Of a DNA stretch of 64,000 nucleotides, positions 55,160 through 63,485 are shown one piece after another; position 1 is the first letter of the stretch; the number at the start of each line of letters is the position of its first letter. The DNA lies in the NCBI GenBank assembly GCA_016703785.1, contig JADJBM010000015.1, positions 59,207-123,206 on the forward strand, written 5' to 3'. The notes under the pieces were generated by a model. That model did no database searches. It saw only the letters and a program-made list of their open reading frames with translations, and was not told where the DNA came from. The position numbers were made by a program, and so were the translations under genes. The stretch is from Betaproteobacteria bacterium (GTDB lineage: Bacteria > Pseudomonadota > Gammaproteobacteria > Burkholderiales > Rhodocyclaceae).

Positions 55160-56092
55160 GAGTCTGTTCCGCCGCTTTCTTGCGCCCGGTGAGCCGTCGC
55201 CACAGACGCTTCCAGTCATAGCCGGCGATGCCGTCGGGCAGGTACAGCACCGAGACGATCAGCAGCACGCCAAGAATGATCAAATACAGATAGGGCAGGG
55301 ACAGGCGCAGGTATTCCGACAGCAGGCTGAAGCCCAGTGCACCGATCAGCGGGCCGGCCACGGTGAGCGGGCCGCCGACCATGGAGATCAGCACCGTCTG
55401 GAAGACGATGAAGGGATTGAACACCGTGTGCGGATCGATGTAGGTCCAGCGCACCGCCATGGCCGCGCCGAGCGCGCCGGCGAACCAGGCGGAGAGGCAG
55501 AAGCCGAGCAGCTTGACGCGCATCGGATTCACGCCCATCGTGGCGGCGCGCTCCTCGTCCATGCCGATGCCGCGCAGGGCGTGGCCCCAGCGGCTGCGGC
55601 CGAAGGCGACGTAGGTCCCACCGCCAGCGCCGCGATCGCCAGCACCGTCCAGTAAACCGTCGACGAGGCGGGCGTCTCGGTCATGACGCGGCCGACCGTG
55701 CCGAAATAGGTCTTCTCGATGTGGGTGATGGTGTGCTTGACCAGTTCGCCGAGGCCGTAGGTGATGACGGCGAAGTAGGCGCCGCGCAGGCGCAAGGTGA
55801 CCAGGCCGATGAAAAATGCGAACACCACCGCCGCGCAGCCGCCGAGCATGACCACCGCCGGCCAGGGCAGCTTGCCCACGCCCCAGGCTGTGCAATAGGC
55901 GCCGAGGCCGAAGAAGGCCGAGGTGGCGAGCGAGAGATAGCGCGTCGGCCCGCTGAACATCGACCAGCTCACCGCCAGGCCGGCGTACATCAGGCAGGTG
56001 AGCGCCAGCGATTGCACGAAGGGCATGTCGAGGGCCGGCAGCGCCCCAAGCAGGGCGCCGGCGGCGAATACGATAAGCGTGGCCGGGTTCAT
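55152..56092 (-). CDS. livM: Branched-chain-type ABC transporter permease LivM, frameshifted as given
   Basis: Start ATG 56092 (MNPATLIVFAAGALLGALPAL), overlapping the livH stop as ATGA. The frame breaks near 55618, where a G-run (GTGGGACC) seems one G short. The rest (GGTYVAFGRSRWGHALRGIGMDEERAATMGVN to 55152) is intact. Repaired length is about 313. Landmarks are LSLATSAFFGLGAYCTA, LRGAYFAVITYGLGELVKHTI and the EAA-like loop ALRGIGMDEERAATMGVNPMRVKLLGF. Forms the membrane channel with LivH. Confidence 0.85.
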
Positions 56093-56964
56093 TTCGCGAA
56101 CAGCCCTTTCGGCCGCAGCAGCAGCACGCCCACCAGCACGCCGTAGCTGATGAGTGTTTTCATCGACGGGCTGGTGTAATACATGCCGAAGGTTTCGACC
56201 AGGCCGAGCAGCAGCGCGCCGGCAATGGCGCCGGGAATGTTGCCGAGTCCGCCGAGGGTGATGACGATGAGCGCCGAGATGGTGTAGGGCTCGCCCATCG
56301 ACGGCGTCAGTTCGTACACCATGCTCAGCAATCCGCCGGCCAGGCCGGCCAGGGCGAGGCCGAGGCCGAAGCAGGCCGGATGCAGGCGGCGTGTGTCGAT
56401 GCCCACCAGCATGGCGCCGAGCGGCGCCTGCAGCATGCCGCGCACGGCCTTGCCGAGCAGGGTCTTCTTCAGCACCAGCACCAGCGCCAGGCTCGCCGCC
56501 GCCACCACCACCAGCACCAGCAGACGGTTCGCCGCCACGGTGATCTCGCCCAGCTTCACCGGCTCGTCGAGGTAGGCCTGTCCGCTCATGCCGCCGCCCC
56601 AGATCAGCTGCGCGACGTTCTGCAGTATGAACATCAGGCCGAAGCCGACGATCAGGCTGCGCGCCTCCATCGCTTCCGGCGAGGGCGAGGTCGCGGCCAG
56701 GCGGCGGAAGATCAGGCGGTGCAGCACCAGGCCGAGCAGGAACAGCACCACCATCATCGGCGGGATGAACCACAGCGGACTGGCGCCAGTGAGCCGCACC
56801 AGGGTGTAGGTGAGGTAGGCGCCGATCATGAGGAACTCGCCGTGGGCGATGTTCATGATGCGCATCAGGCCGTACTGCAGGTTGAGGCCGAGCGCGACCA
56901 CGGCGTAGAGGCCGCCCGTCACCAGGCTGGCCACGACGAGGTCGATGAACAGGTAGAAGTTCAT
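56089..56964 (-). CDS. livH: Branched-chain-type ABC transporter permease LivH
   Basis: 291 residues, about eight hydrophobic helices. Family segments: GGLYAVVALGLNLQYGLMRIMNIAHGEFLMIGAYLTYTLV near the start, the EAA-like loop VRGMLQAPLGAMLVGIDTRRLHPACFGLGLALAGLAGG, and GEPYTISALIVITLGGLGNIPGAIAGALLLGLVET. Coupled to livM by ATGA. The neighbours (binding protein, aldehyde dehydrogenase, aromatic genes) point to import of an aromatic acid rather than leucine. Confidence 0.88.
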   Translation of the reverse strand: MNFYLFIDLVVASLVTGGLYAVVALGLNLQYGLMRIMNIAHGEFLMIGAYLTYTLVRLTGASPLWFIPPMMVVLFLLGLVLHRLIFRRLAATSPSPEAMEARSLIVGFGLMFILQNVAQLIWGGGMSGQAYLDEPVKLGEITVAANRLLVLVVVAAASLALVLVLKKTLLGKAVRGMLQAPLGAMLVGIDTRRLHPACFGLGLALAGLAGGLLSMVYELTPSMGEPYTISALIVITLGGLGNIPGAIAGALLLGLVETFGMYYTSPSMKTLISYGVLVGVLLLRPKGLFAK

Positions 56965-56977
56965 TCGTTGTTATGGG

Positions 56978-57152
56978 GTGAACCCCCTCTCCCGCAGGCG
57001 GGGCGAAGGAGGGGTTTCGCGAAGCATGCTTCGCGCCTCCTGAGCCGGCCGGCTGTGCAAAGCTGGCCGTGGGGCGCGGAGCGGGGCTGGGGAGAGGGTG
57101 GATGGGCCATGGCCCTCTCCCCCGGCCCCTCTCCCCGGCGGGGAGAGGGGAG
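56978..57152. repeat. GC-rich palindromic repeats between livK and livH
   Basis: A CCCCTCTCCCGCAGGCGGGG half-unit (56983-57003) and a unit TCTCCCCCGGCCCCTCTCCCCGGCGGGGAGAGGGG (57115-57149) flank about 110 bases of mixed sequence containing TTTCGCGAAGCATGCTTCGCG, itself a palindrome. The 193-base livK-livH gap holds no gene. Confidence 0.75.
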
Positions 57153-57157
57153 TGGCA

Positions 57158-58357
57158 TCAGTTCCAGGTCTTCGGCATCACCGGCTTGGCCGTGGCGCGC
57201 GCCGGCGGCCAGACGATTTCGAACTCGCCCTTCTGCCATTGGCCGACCATGCCCGGCACGCCGACTTCCTCCGTGCCGTTGAAACGGATCTTGCCCAATA
57301 CCGTTTCGAACTCCGTCGAGGCGATGTGGTCGCGGATCGCCTTGCGGTCGAGGCCGACTTTTTCCACGGCCTGCTGCAGGATCTCCAGCGCGGCCCAGGC
57401 GTGGGCGCTGGCCCAGCGGTCCGGCTCCTTCTTGTTGAGCGCGACGTGGGCGTCGAAATAGGCCTTCGCCGCCTTGCTCATCTTCGGATTCCAGGAGCCC
57501 ATGCCCATCACGCCTTCCGACGCCGCGCCCATGCGGTCACGGTAGATCGGGAAGGCGGTGCCGACGGCCGTGTAGAAGATCTTCGGCGCGAAGCCGATCT
57601 CCTTAGACTGGCCGGTGATGAGGAAATTGTCCGGCGGGTAGGTGATGCCGACGAAGGCGTCCGGGTTGGCGGCCTTCATGCCCTTGAGCATCGGCGAGAG
57701 GTCCTTCACGCCGAGCGGGTAGCTCTTCTTGTCGACGATCTGGATTCCCTTCTCCTTGAGCAGCGGCTCCAGCGCACCGATGTTCTCCAGTCCGAAGAGG
57801 TCGTCCATGTAGCTCACGGCGACGGTCTTCACCCCGTTGGCGGCGAGCATGTCCACCAGCGCCTTCATCATCGGCGTCGGCTGCTGCAGGGTGACGAAGT
57901 AGTAGGGCAGCTTCATGTCGACCAGCTTCTGCGACAGCGCGGTCGGCGCCACCATCGGGTAGCCGTGCTTGTTGGCGATGGGCGCCACGGCGAAGTTGGC
58001 GCCGGTGCCCCAGGGCGGCAGGACGAGGTCGACCTTGTCGGAAGTCATGAACTTCTCGTAGGTGCGCACCATCGTCTCGATGTCGCTGCGGTCGTCCACG
58101 CCAACCAGCTCGATCATGCGCTTCTTGCCCTGCACGTTGAGGCCGCCGGCCTTGTTGACCATGTCGGCCCAGAGCAGGTAGTTCGGTTCCTGCGTCGTCT
58201 GCGCGCCGGGCGCGAAGGGGCCGGAGCGCGATTGCGTGTAGCCGACCTTGATGGTCGGTTCCTCGGCTTGCGCGAGGCCGCCGGCAAAAGTCAGCCCCCA
58301 GACTACGGCGAGGGCGGCCTTCAGGGCGGTGCGTCGCTTCGTGAATTTCTCTTGCAT
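57158..58357 (-). CDS. livK: Branched-chain-type ABC transporter substrate-binding protein (LivK-like)
   Basis: 399 residues with a signal peptide (MQEKFTKRRTALKAALAVVWGLTFAGGLAQA). The mature protein begins EEPTIKVGYTQSRSGPFAPGAQ. Type I periplasmic binding fold: MVNKAGGLNVQGKKRMIELVGVDDRSD, LVLPPWGTGANFAVAPIANKHGYPMVAPTAL and AVSYMDDLFGLENIGALEPLLKEKG. This subgroup is frequent in aromatic acid clusters. The dispersed motif copy 6 falls in the codons for VVWGLTF of the signal peptide. Confidence 0.88.
   Translation of the reverse strand: MQEKFTKRRTALKAALAVVWGLTFAGGLAQAEEPTIKVGYTQSRSGPFAPGAQTTQEPNYLLWADMVNKAGGLNVQGKKRMIELVGVDDRSDIETMVRTYEKFMTSDKVDLVLPPWGTGANFAVAPIANKHGYPMVAPTALSQKLVDMKLPYYFVTLQQPTPMMKALVDMLAANGVKTVAVSYMDDLFGLENIGALEPLLKEKGIQIVDKKSYPLGVKDLSPMLKGMKAANPDAFVGITYPPDNFLITGQSKEIGFAPKIFYTAVGTAFPIYRDRMGAASEGVMGMGSWNPKMSKAAKAYFDAHVALNKKEPDRWASAHAWAALEILQQAVEKVGLDRKAIRDHIASTEFETVLGKIRFNGTEEVGVPGMVGQWQKGEFEIVWPPARATAKPVMPKTWN
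58286..58312 (-). repeat. Dispersed motif copy 6 (CGCCGT-N8-GGCTGACTTT), within a CDS
   Basis: On the minus strand it reads CTCGCCGT-AGTCTGGG-GGCTGACTTTTG. It is in the sense direction inside the livK signal peptide. Confidence 0.8.
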
Positions 58358-59952
58358 GATCTCTCCTCCTTGTAATGGTTGCGTATTTCCCCCTCTCCCG
58401 CTGGCGGGAGAGGGCCGGGGAGAGGGTGGTCAGCCGTTTGCCCCTCTCCCCAGCCCTCTCCCGCAGGCGGGAGAGGGGGGTAATCAGAATGGGTACCGCG
58501 GTGCCGAGTCCCGATCGTCACCCATTGCCACTGCGCGAACTCTTCCCAGTTGGCCGGCCCGCCGTGGCGTCCTCCGTTGCCCGAGTTGCCGCGGCCGCCG
58601 AAGGGGATGTGCGGTTCGTCGGCCACCGTCTGGTCGTTTATGTGCAGCAGGCCGGTGGGCACGCGCCCGGCCAGGGTCAGGGCGCGGCTCGTCGAGTTGC
58701 TGATGACGCCGAGCGACAGGCCGTACTCCGTGCGGTTGGCCAGTTCCACGGCCTCGTCCTCGCTGGAGAAGGTCACCACCGAGGCCACCGGTCCGAACAC
58801 CTCCTCCTCGAAGCAGCGCATGCCGGGCTGCACGCCCGTCAGCACCGTCGGCTTGTAGAAGTTGCCTTCGTAGGTGCCGCCGGCAGCGAGCTTGGCGCCC
58901 TGCTTGATGCTGTCCTGCACGATGCCGTGCACGCGGTCGCGCTGGCGCTCGTTGATGAGCGGCCCCAGCGCCACCTGTTGCGTCGCCGGGTCGCCGACCG
59001 GCAGGTGTGTGGCCTTGCCGACCAGCAGGTCCGTCACCTTCGTGGCGATCTTCTCGTGCACCAGGATGATGCCGGTGGTCATGCAGATCTGGCCCTGGTG
59101 CAGGTAGGCGCCCCAGGCCGCGCAGGACGCGGCCAGTTCGACGTCGGCGTCGTCGAGGATGATCAGGCGGTTCTTGCCGCCGAGTTCCAGCGTCACCTTC
59201 TTCAGGTGGCGCCCGGCCGTCTCGCCGACGCTGCGGCCGGCAACGGTCGAGCCGGTGAAGGAGATCATGGCCACGTTCGGATCGGCGCACAGCGCCTGGC
59301 CGACGTCGGCATCGCCCGGCAGCACCTGTAGGCAGTCCTTCGGCAGGCCGGCCTCCTCGAACACGCGGGCGATGAGGTAGCCGCCGGTGATCGGCGTGTG
59401 CGGGTCCGGCTTCAGCACCACCGTGTTGCCGACGGCCAGCGCCGGCGCCACGGCGCGGATCGACAGGATCAGCGGGAAGTTGAAGGGTGAGATGACGCCC
59501 ACCACGCCGTGCGGCACGCGCCGCGCCAGACTGATGCGGCCGCCGTCGCTGGGCAGCACCAGGCCGCTCGGTTGCGTCACCATCGCCGCCGCCTCGTTGA
59601 GGATGCCCACCGCCATGTGCAGTTCGACGCCGGCTTTGGGCGGGATGGCGCCGGTCTCGCGCACGATCCATTGCGTCATTCCCTCGGTCTCGCGCTCGAT
59701 GATCGCCGCCGCTTTGCGGAAGATGGTGGCGCGCTGCTCGTAGGGCAGGGCTGCCCAGGCGCCCTGCGCGGCGCGTGCGCGTTTGGCCGCCTCGGCGACG
59801 TCGGCCGGCGACGCCATGCCGACGCGGGTCAGCACCGAGCCGGTGGCCGGCTCCAGAATCTCGCGCGAAGCGCCGGTTGCGTTCCAGCCGCTCAGGAACA
59901 GCTTGCCGTTCCAGGTGCCGGTATTCAAAAAAGCGATGTCGTTGCTTCCCAT
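58321..59952 (-). CDS. Aryl aldehyde dehydrogenase (vanillin/benzaldehyde dehydrogenase-like), frameshifted near its end
   Basis: Start ATG 59952 (MGSNDIAFLNTGTWNGKLFLSGW). Motifs: VISPFNFPLILSIRAVAPALAVGNTVVLKPDP, the NAD motif ISFTGSTVAGRSV, and catalytic Glu in VTLELGGKNRLIILDDADVE. The usual catalytic Cys position reads HQGQICMTTG. As read, the frame leaves the family pattern after QWQWVTI. One missing base (GATCGGG for an expected GATCCGGG) would restore RDSAPRYPF and a stop at 58484-58486. Otherwise the frame runs on through a palindromic repeat to 58321, overlapping livK. It probably oxidises vanillin or 4-hydroxybenzaldehyde to the acid. Confidence 0.85.
   Translation of the reverse strand: MGSNDIAFLNTGTWNGKLFLSGWNATGASREILEPATGSVLTRVGMASPADVAEAAKRARAAQGAWAALPYEQRATIFRKAAAIIERETEGMTQWIVRETGAIPPKAGVELHMAVGILNEAAAMVTQPSGLVLPSDGGRISLARRVPHGVVGVISPFNFPLILSIRAVAPALAVGNTVVLKPDPHTPITGGYLIARVFEEAGLPKDCLQVLPGDADVGQALCADPNVAMISFTGSTVAGRSVGETAGRHLKKVTLELGGKNRLIILDDADVELAASCAAWGAYLHQGQICMTTGIILVHEKIATKVTDLLVGKATHLPVGDPATQQVALGPLINERQRDRVHGIVQDSIKQGAKLAAGGTYEGNFYKPTVLTGVQPGMRCFEEEVFGPVASVVTFSSEDEAVELANRTEYGLSLGVISNSTSRALTLAGRVPTGLLHINDQTVADEPHIPFGGRGNSGNGGRHGGPANWEEFAQWQWVTIGTRHRGTHSDYPPLPPAGEGWGEGQTADHPLPGPLPPAGEGEIRNHYKEERSCKRNSRSDAPP
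58388..58480. repeat. Double GC-rich palindromic repeat (CCCTCTCCC family)
   Basis: CCCCTCTCCCGCTGGCGGGAGAGGGCCGGGGAGAGGG and CCCCTCTCCCCAGCCCTCTCCCGCAGGCGGGAGAGGGGG. Located between the true aldehyde dehydrogenase end and livK; read through by the frameshifted dehydrogenase frame. Confidence 0.85.
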
Positions 59953-59977
59953 GTTTGCCTCCTTCGTTTGACTGTCT

Positions 59978-60082
59978 CCCCCCTTTGCAAAAGGGGGGCA
60001 GGGGGGGATTTCAAAGCCGTCCAGATACCAACCACCACAACAAATCCCCCTTGTTCCCCCTTTTTCAAAGGGGGGAGATCTT
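59978..60082. repeat. Palindromic repeat pair, AAATCCCCC/CCCTTTT family
   Basis: CCCCCCTTTGCAAAAGGGGGG with GGGGGGATTT on one side, and AAATCCCCC with CCCCCTTTTTCAAAGGGGG on the other, in the divergent gap between aldehyde dehydrogenase and the AraC gene. Same family as 34.67 kb. The rest of 59953-60303 shows no ORF. Confidence 0.8.
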
Positions 60083-60267
60083 CTGTACAACCTGGTCCTC
60101 AGCTTAGGTTTGTAAATCCCATCCTGCTTGCCCGACAGGGAACCCGGGCTTGCCCCAAAGCGCCCCCACGCATCGAATCGGGCTATGGCTGCTAGACCGT
60201 TTTGGCATGACGCACGGTTTGCTCCCGTGCGGCCGGTCTGCTATCGTTGAAAATCAAACAATTATGA

Positions 60268-60286
60268 AACCGGGGCGACCCCGGTT
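60268..60286 (+). promoter_or_regulatory. Hairpin in the araC-like 5' leader
   Basis: AACCGGGG-CGA-CCCCGGTT: an 8-base stem, 17 bases before the AraC-type start and just upstream of its SD (CGGAGGAG). It may influence translation. Confidence 0.35.
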
Positions 60287-60303
60287 CGTCCGACGGAGGA
60301 GTA

Positions 60304-61338
60304 ATGGCAGCTTTGGCCGTGGTGTCGACCGATCAGGTCGCGCCGAAGGACCGCATTCCCTACTGGAAGGACATCATCTGGCAGCAGCTCGGGCGCCTGC
60401 GCTCCGAGGCGCGCTCGGACGGCGACTTCCGCGGCCGCCTCATCCACTGCGACGCCGGCGACGTCAAACTCTGCCGCCTTTCCGCCTCCAGCCACCGCGT
60501 CGCGCGCACGCCGGACCTCATCCGCCAGGACGACCGCGGCTTCCTCAAGGTGGTGTTCCAGATCGAGGGCGCGACCTGGTTCGAGCAGGGCGGGCGCAAG
60601 ACCCTGCTCTCGCCCGGCGAGTGGAGCATCTACGACACCATGCAGGCCTACACCGTCTCCAACACCAGCGACATCGAGCAGCTCGTGCTGCTGGTGCCGC
60701 GCGAGAAGGTCTTCGCCGCCGGCATGCGCCCGGAAGACCTGCTGGTGCAGCGCTATTCGGCGCAGGCCGGCATCGGCCGCCTGGCCGGCGACCTGATGCA
60801 CAAGGCGCTCGACGAGATCGAGTCCTGCAGCAGCGAATCCGCCGAGACCATCGGCGACGCCGTCGCCCAGCTGCTGCGGCAATCGCTCATGGAGCGCGCC
60901 GGCCGGCCCACCGCGCTCTCGCTGCGCGAGGCCCTACGCGACCGCATCAAGCAGCACGTGCATCGCAACCTGCGCGACCCGGCGCTGTCGATCGACCGGA
61001 TCGCCGCCGCCCTGCGCTGCAGCAAGCGCACCCTGCACAAGGCCTTCATCAACGGCCTCACCCTCAACGAATACATCTGGCGCCTGCGCCTCAACCGCTG
61101 CCGGCGCGACCTCGCCGCGCCCGCCTGCGCCTGGAAATCCATCACCGAGATCGCCTACTCCTGGGGTTTTTCCAGCTCCACCCACTTCAGCAAGGCCTTC
61201 CGCGACGCCTTCGGCGCTGCGCCCAAGCAATACCGCCTCGGCGCCGCCGGCAACCCCGATGCCCTTGCCGCCTTTGACGCGCAGGACGCCGACGCACTGG
61301 CCCTCGACGTCATGCGCGAAGGCGTCGGGCCGCACTGA
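60304..61338 (+). CDS. AraC/XylS-family regulator (AraC-binding-like N-terminal domain)
   Basis: 344 residues with a strong SD. The N-terminal cupin-like domain (about 20-190) resembles the AraC_binding_2 type of FeaR-like regulators, with FLKVVFQIEGATWFEQGGRKTLLSPGEWSIYDT. The C-terminal double HTH spans 230-320: DPALSIDRIAAALRCSKRTLHKAFINGLTLNEYIWRLRLNRCRRDL and SITEIAYSWGFSSSTHFSKAFRDAFGAAPKQYR. Divergent from the aldehyde dehydrogenase-liv operon, which it most likely activates in response to the imported aromatic. Confidence 0.85.
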   Translation: MAALAVVSTDQVAPKDRIPYWKDIIWQQLGRLRSEARSDGDFRGRLIHCDAGDVKLCRLSASSHRVARTPDLIRQDDRGFLKVVFQIEGATWFEQGGRKTLLSPGEWSIYDTMQAYTVSNTSDIEQLVLLVPREKVFAAGMRPEDLLVQRYSAQAGIGRLAGDLMHKALDEIESCSSESAETIGDAVAQLLRQSLMERAGRPTALSLREALRDRIKQHVHRNLRDPALSIDRIAAALRCSKRTLHKAFINGLTLNEYIWRLRLNRCRRDLAAPACAWKSITEIAYSWGFSSSTHFSKAFRDAFGAAPKQYRLGAAGNPDALAAFDAQDADALALDVMREGVGPH

Positions 61339-61403
61339 TCCCGCCCGCTCCGGGCAGTCGGCCTCATCTCAAGGCCGCAAAACCGTTTCTGGAATTTTTG
61401 CCG

Positions 61404-61435
61404 CCGTGTTGCGGGGGCTGACTTTTATTCAGGTG
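61404..61435 (+). repeat. Dispersed motif copy 7; left direct repeat of the hicBA cassette
   Basis: Contains CGCCGT-GTTGCGGG-GGCTGACTTT and ends TTCAGGTG. It matches the right copy at 62048-62079 in 30 of 32 bases. Confidence 0.9.
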
Positions 61436-61511
61436 TGCCTGGACTTCAGCCGTTCGGCGTCACCGACTGTGACGCGTTACAATCCGCCATATCCTTTACC
61501 GGAGACCGACC

Positions 61512-61721
61512 ATGAATTTCACGATCGAGTGCGAGGAAGAAACCGATGGCCGCTGGATCGCGGAGGTGCCGCAGCTTCCTGGTGTGCTCTGCTACGGCGT
61601 GACGGCCGAGGAAGCCATGGCGAAAGCTGAAGTGCTTGCCCTTCGTGCCATGGCGGAGCGCCTTGAGCACGGCGAATCGCGTCCCGTCGCAATCAACATT
61701 TCCCTTCCCATCGCCGCATGA
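61512..61721 (+). CDS. hicB: HicB-family antitoxin (short form)
   Basis: 69 residues: MNFTIECEEETDGRWIAEVPQLPGVLCYGVTAEEAMAKAEVLALRAMAERLEHG. This is the HicB partial-RNase-H-like fold, with the conserved E-x-D-G-x-W/Y and P-x-L-P-G motifs. There is no C-terminal DNA-binding domain, so autoregulation by this protein alone is doubtful. It overlaps hicA by four bases (ATGA). Antitoxin-first order is common in HicBA loci. Preceded by GGAG SD. Confidence 0.85.
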   Translation: MNFTIECEEETDGRWIAEVPQLPGVLCYGVTAEEAMAKAEVLALRAMAERLEHGESRPVAINISLPIAA

Positions 61722-61930
61722 GTCAATGGCCATCCGCCAAAGCCAAACGGGTGCTTGCGGCGCTGTATGGCATCGGGTGGGAACTCAAACGTCAGTCCGG
61801 ATCGCACCGTACCTTGTCTCGTGAAGGGTGGCCTGACGTTGTCTTTGCGTTTCACGACAGCGAAGAAATCGGCCCAAAAATGCTTGCGCGCATGGCGAAG
61901 CACACAGGCCTCACTCCCAAAGACCTATAA
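61718..61930 (+). CDS. hicA: HicA-family mRNA interferase toxin
   Basis: 70 residues. Double-stranded RNA-binding-like fold: KAKRVLAALYGIGWELKRQSGSHRTLSREGWPDVVFAFHDSEEIGPKMLARMAKHTGLTPKDL. The catalytic His lies in the G-S-H-R motif. HicA toxins cleave mRNA until bound by HicB. The pair lies between two 32-base direct repeats, which suggests it arrived as a cassette. Confidence 0.88.
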   Translation: MSQWPSAKAKRVLAALYGIGWELKRQSGSHRTLSREGWPDVVFAFHDSEEIGPKMLARMAKHTGLTPKDL

Positions 61931-62047
61931 CCAGGGCAGTAACCTCATTGATGGGATGCGCGACGGTGTCGCGTCGAACCGATCCAGTCCGTTCCGGGCA
62001 AGTGGCTCCAGCGTAAGAGCCACACATTCATTTCTTTAGTAATACCA

Positions 62048-62079
62048 CCGTGTTGCGGGTGCTGACTTTTGTTCAGGTG
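62048..62079 (+). repeat. Dispersed motif copy 8; right direct repeat of the hicBA cassette
   Basis: Contains CACCGT-GTTGCGGG-TGCTGACTTT and ends TTCAGGTG. It is 644 bases from the left copy. The 61931-62269 gap holds this repeat and then clearly AT-richer sequence without a gene. Confidence 0.9.
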
Positions 62080-62168
62080 CAATCTGTACCATGCAATCTC
62101 AGCCAGTCAGGCATATGTAGATGTCGTGGACATAATATTGGCATATCGGCCACTTCAAAGATAACGCC

Positions 62169-62198
62169 TTGTCATTCAATGAATTACAGGTGCATAAT
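62169..62198 (+). promoter_or_regulatory. Predicted sigma-70 promoter for the AT-richer island
   Basis: TTGTCA (62169-62174), 18 bases, CATAAT (62193-62198), 71 bases before the start at 62270. By eye only. Confidence 0.35.
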
Positions 62199-62269
62199 CA
62201 TTGCATAGATAAGAGGAAATATCCAAGCTAGAGAGGGTCGATTAACAACCGTTATTTGGCAAGGGGACT

Positions 62270-62746
62270 ATGGTACAGACTGTAGAAATTCCTCTTAATG
62301 AGGACGGTGTACTCAAGAAGATATCGAAACCCAGTCTTTCGAAGTACGGAATCTACGTTATCCGTAACGGCAATGTTGTCATAAGGGTCGGCGAGAGTTC
62401 TTCTGGATTTGAAAGAATCTCCAAGGGGTTTAGAGTGAAACTTCGTCATATTCGCAAAGGTAAAGAGAAGAAAAATTACCTGGCGTATTCCTGGCGCGAA
62501 AACTACAAAGGCCTAACGCTGCATGTAGACTATTTCTCGCTTGATGCTTCACCGTTCTCAGAAGATCATCTTAGGCGTGCCTTGGAGGCGGAAATTACGT
62601 TTCAATTCCGCATTGCATTGCGCGCTTGGCCTCAAAGTATGAGCGAGATTCACTTCTTGGAACGCTACCGGGAAAATACCAGCCTTGTGATCAAGGCATC
62701 TGAAGCAATAGGGCATTATGGGTACGAATACAACGTTGCCGTCTAG
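62270..62746 (+). CDS. Hypothetical protein, possible GIY-YIG-like fold, 158 aa
   Basis: Start ATG 62270 with GGGGA upstream. The middle reads SLSKYGIYVIRNGNVVIRVGESSSGFERISKGF, and a Glu follows in LRRALEAEITFQFRIAL. G-I-Y followed by a strand with R-V-G-E and a later Glu is reminiscent of GIY-YIG nucleases, but the second Tyr is replaced and the match is weak. The C-terminus (MSEIHFLERY) is unremarkable. Base composition is much less GC-rich than the rest of the window. It stands before a nucleotidyltransferase and a DUF262 gene, a neighbourhood often linked to defence. Function unknown. Confidence 0.4.
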   Translation: MVQTVEIPLNEDGVLKKISKPSLSKYGIYVIRNGNVVIRVGESSSGFERISKGFRVKLRHIRKGKEKKNYLAYSWRENYKGLTLHVDYFSLDASPFSEDHLRRALEAEITFQFRIALRAWPQSMSEIHFLERYRENTSLVIKASEAIGHYGYEYNVAV

Positions 62747-62905
62747 CCAGAGTTAAGGGGGCGGATTCTAAATCACAGAGAAATACAAAGTAGGCTCCTT
62801 CAAGTATGCAATTAGTCTTTGAGAATGCTGTTTCCTTTCAATCGTTTTACCGATCCTAACGACTGTACAAGCCTTGTAGGATTCATAAGTGCCAACTGAA
62901 CAGTG

Positions 62906-63481
62906 ATGCGCGAAGCCCTAATCGAATCACTGCGAAGCGAATCACCAGTCGCATTCGTGGAAAACTTTCTATTTGATCGAATCCCTGCGGTCTTCGCCGA
63001 AGATCGGCTTTCATTTGTAGCTTGGAAGCGCGCACTTGGGGAGAAAATTGAAGTGGACCCAGCTTGCATCACTATCGTTGGAAGTGCTGCAACAGGCGCA
63101 AGCTTGAACCCTACGAAGAACTTCAAACTCTTTGATGAAACTTCAGATGTCGATGTCGCGATCGTTTCGCCATATCATTTCACAGTTGGGTGGCGCTACC
63201 TGAGGATGAACAGTGTTATACGACTACGAGTTGATGCCAGAACTAAGAACGCTTGGGACGAACATGTGAGCAGATACATCTATTGGGGAACTCTTGCGAC
63301 AGACCGTCTATTGGGTGTTCTTCCGTTTGGCTTGCAGTGGCTTACTGCCACGACAGATATGGCACAGATTCCACCTACTGTTGGGCGGCAGATCAACTTA
63401 CGGATATATGCGGACTATGATTCGCTGCGCGCATACCATGTGCATGGTGTGCGCAATCTTCGGGACTCACAGATCGGATAA
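62906..63481 (+). CDS. Nucleotidyltransferase-like protein (pol-beta-type fold)
   Basis: 191 residues from ATG 62906; a GTG at 62903 is also possible. The core motif is TIVGSAATGASLNPTKNFKLFDETSDVDVAIVSPYHF: the G-S and D-x-D pattern of minimal nucleotidyltransferases and CD-NTase-like proteins. The rest (ATDRLLGVLPFGLQWL, VGRQINLRIYADYDSLRAYHVHGVRNLRDSQIG) is helical and not recognised. It ends 4 bases before the DUF262 gene, so they form one unit. An enzyme that makes or transfers a nucleotide in a defence setting is a reasonable hypothesis. GC content is low for the window. Confidence 0.6.
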   Translation: MREALIESLRSESPVAFVENFLFDRIPAVFAEDRLSFVAWKRALGEKIEVDPACITIVGSAATGASLNPTKNFKLFDETSDVDVAIVSPYHFTVGWRYLRMNSVIRLRVDARTKNAWDEHVSRYIYWGTLATDRLLGVLPFGLQWLTATTDMAQIPPTVGRQINLRIYADYDSLRAYHVHGVRNLRDSQIG

Positions 63482-63485
63482 TATT

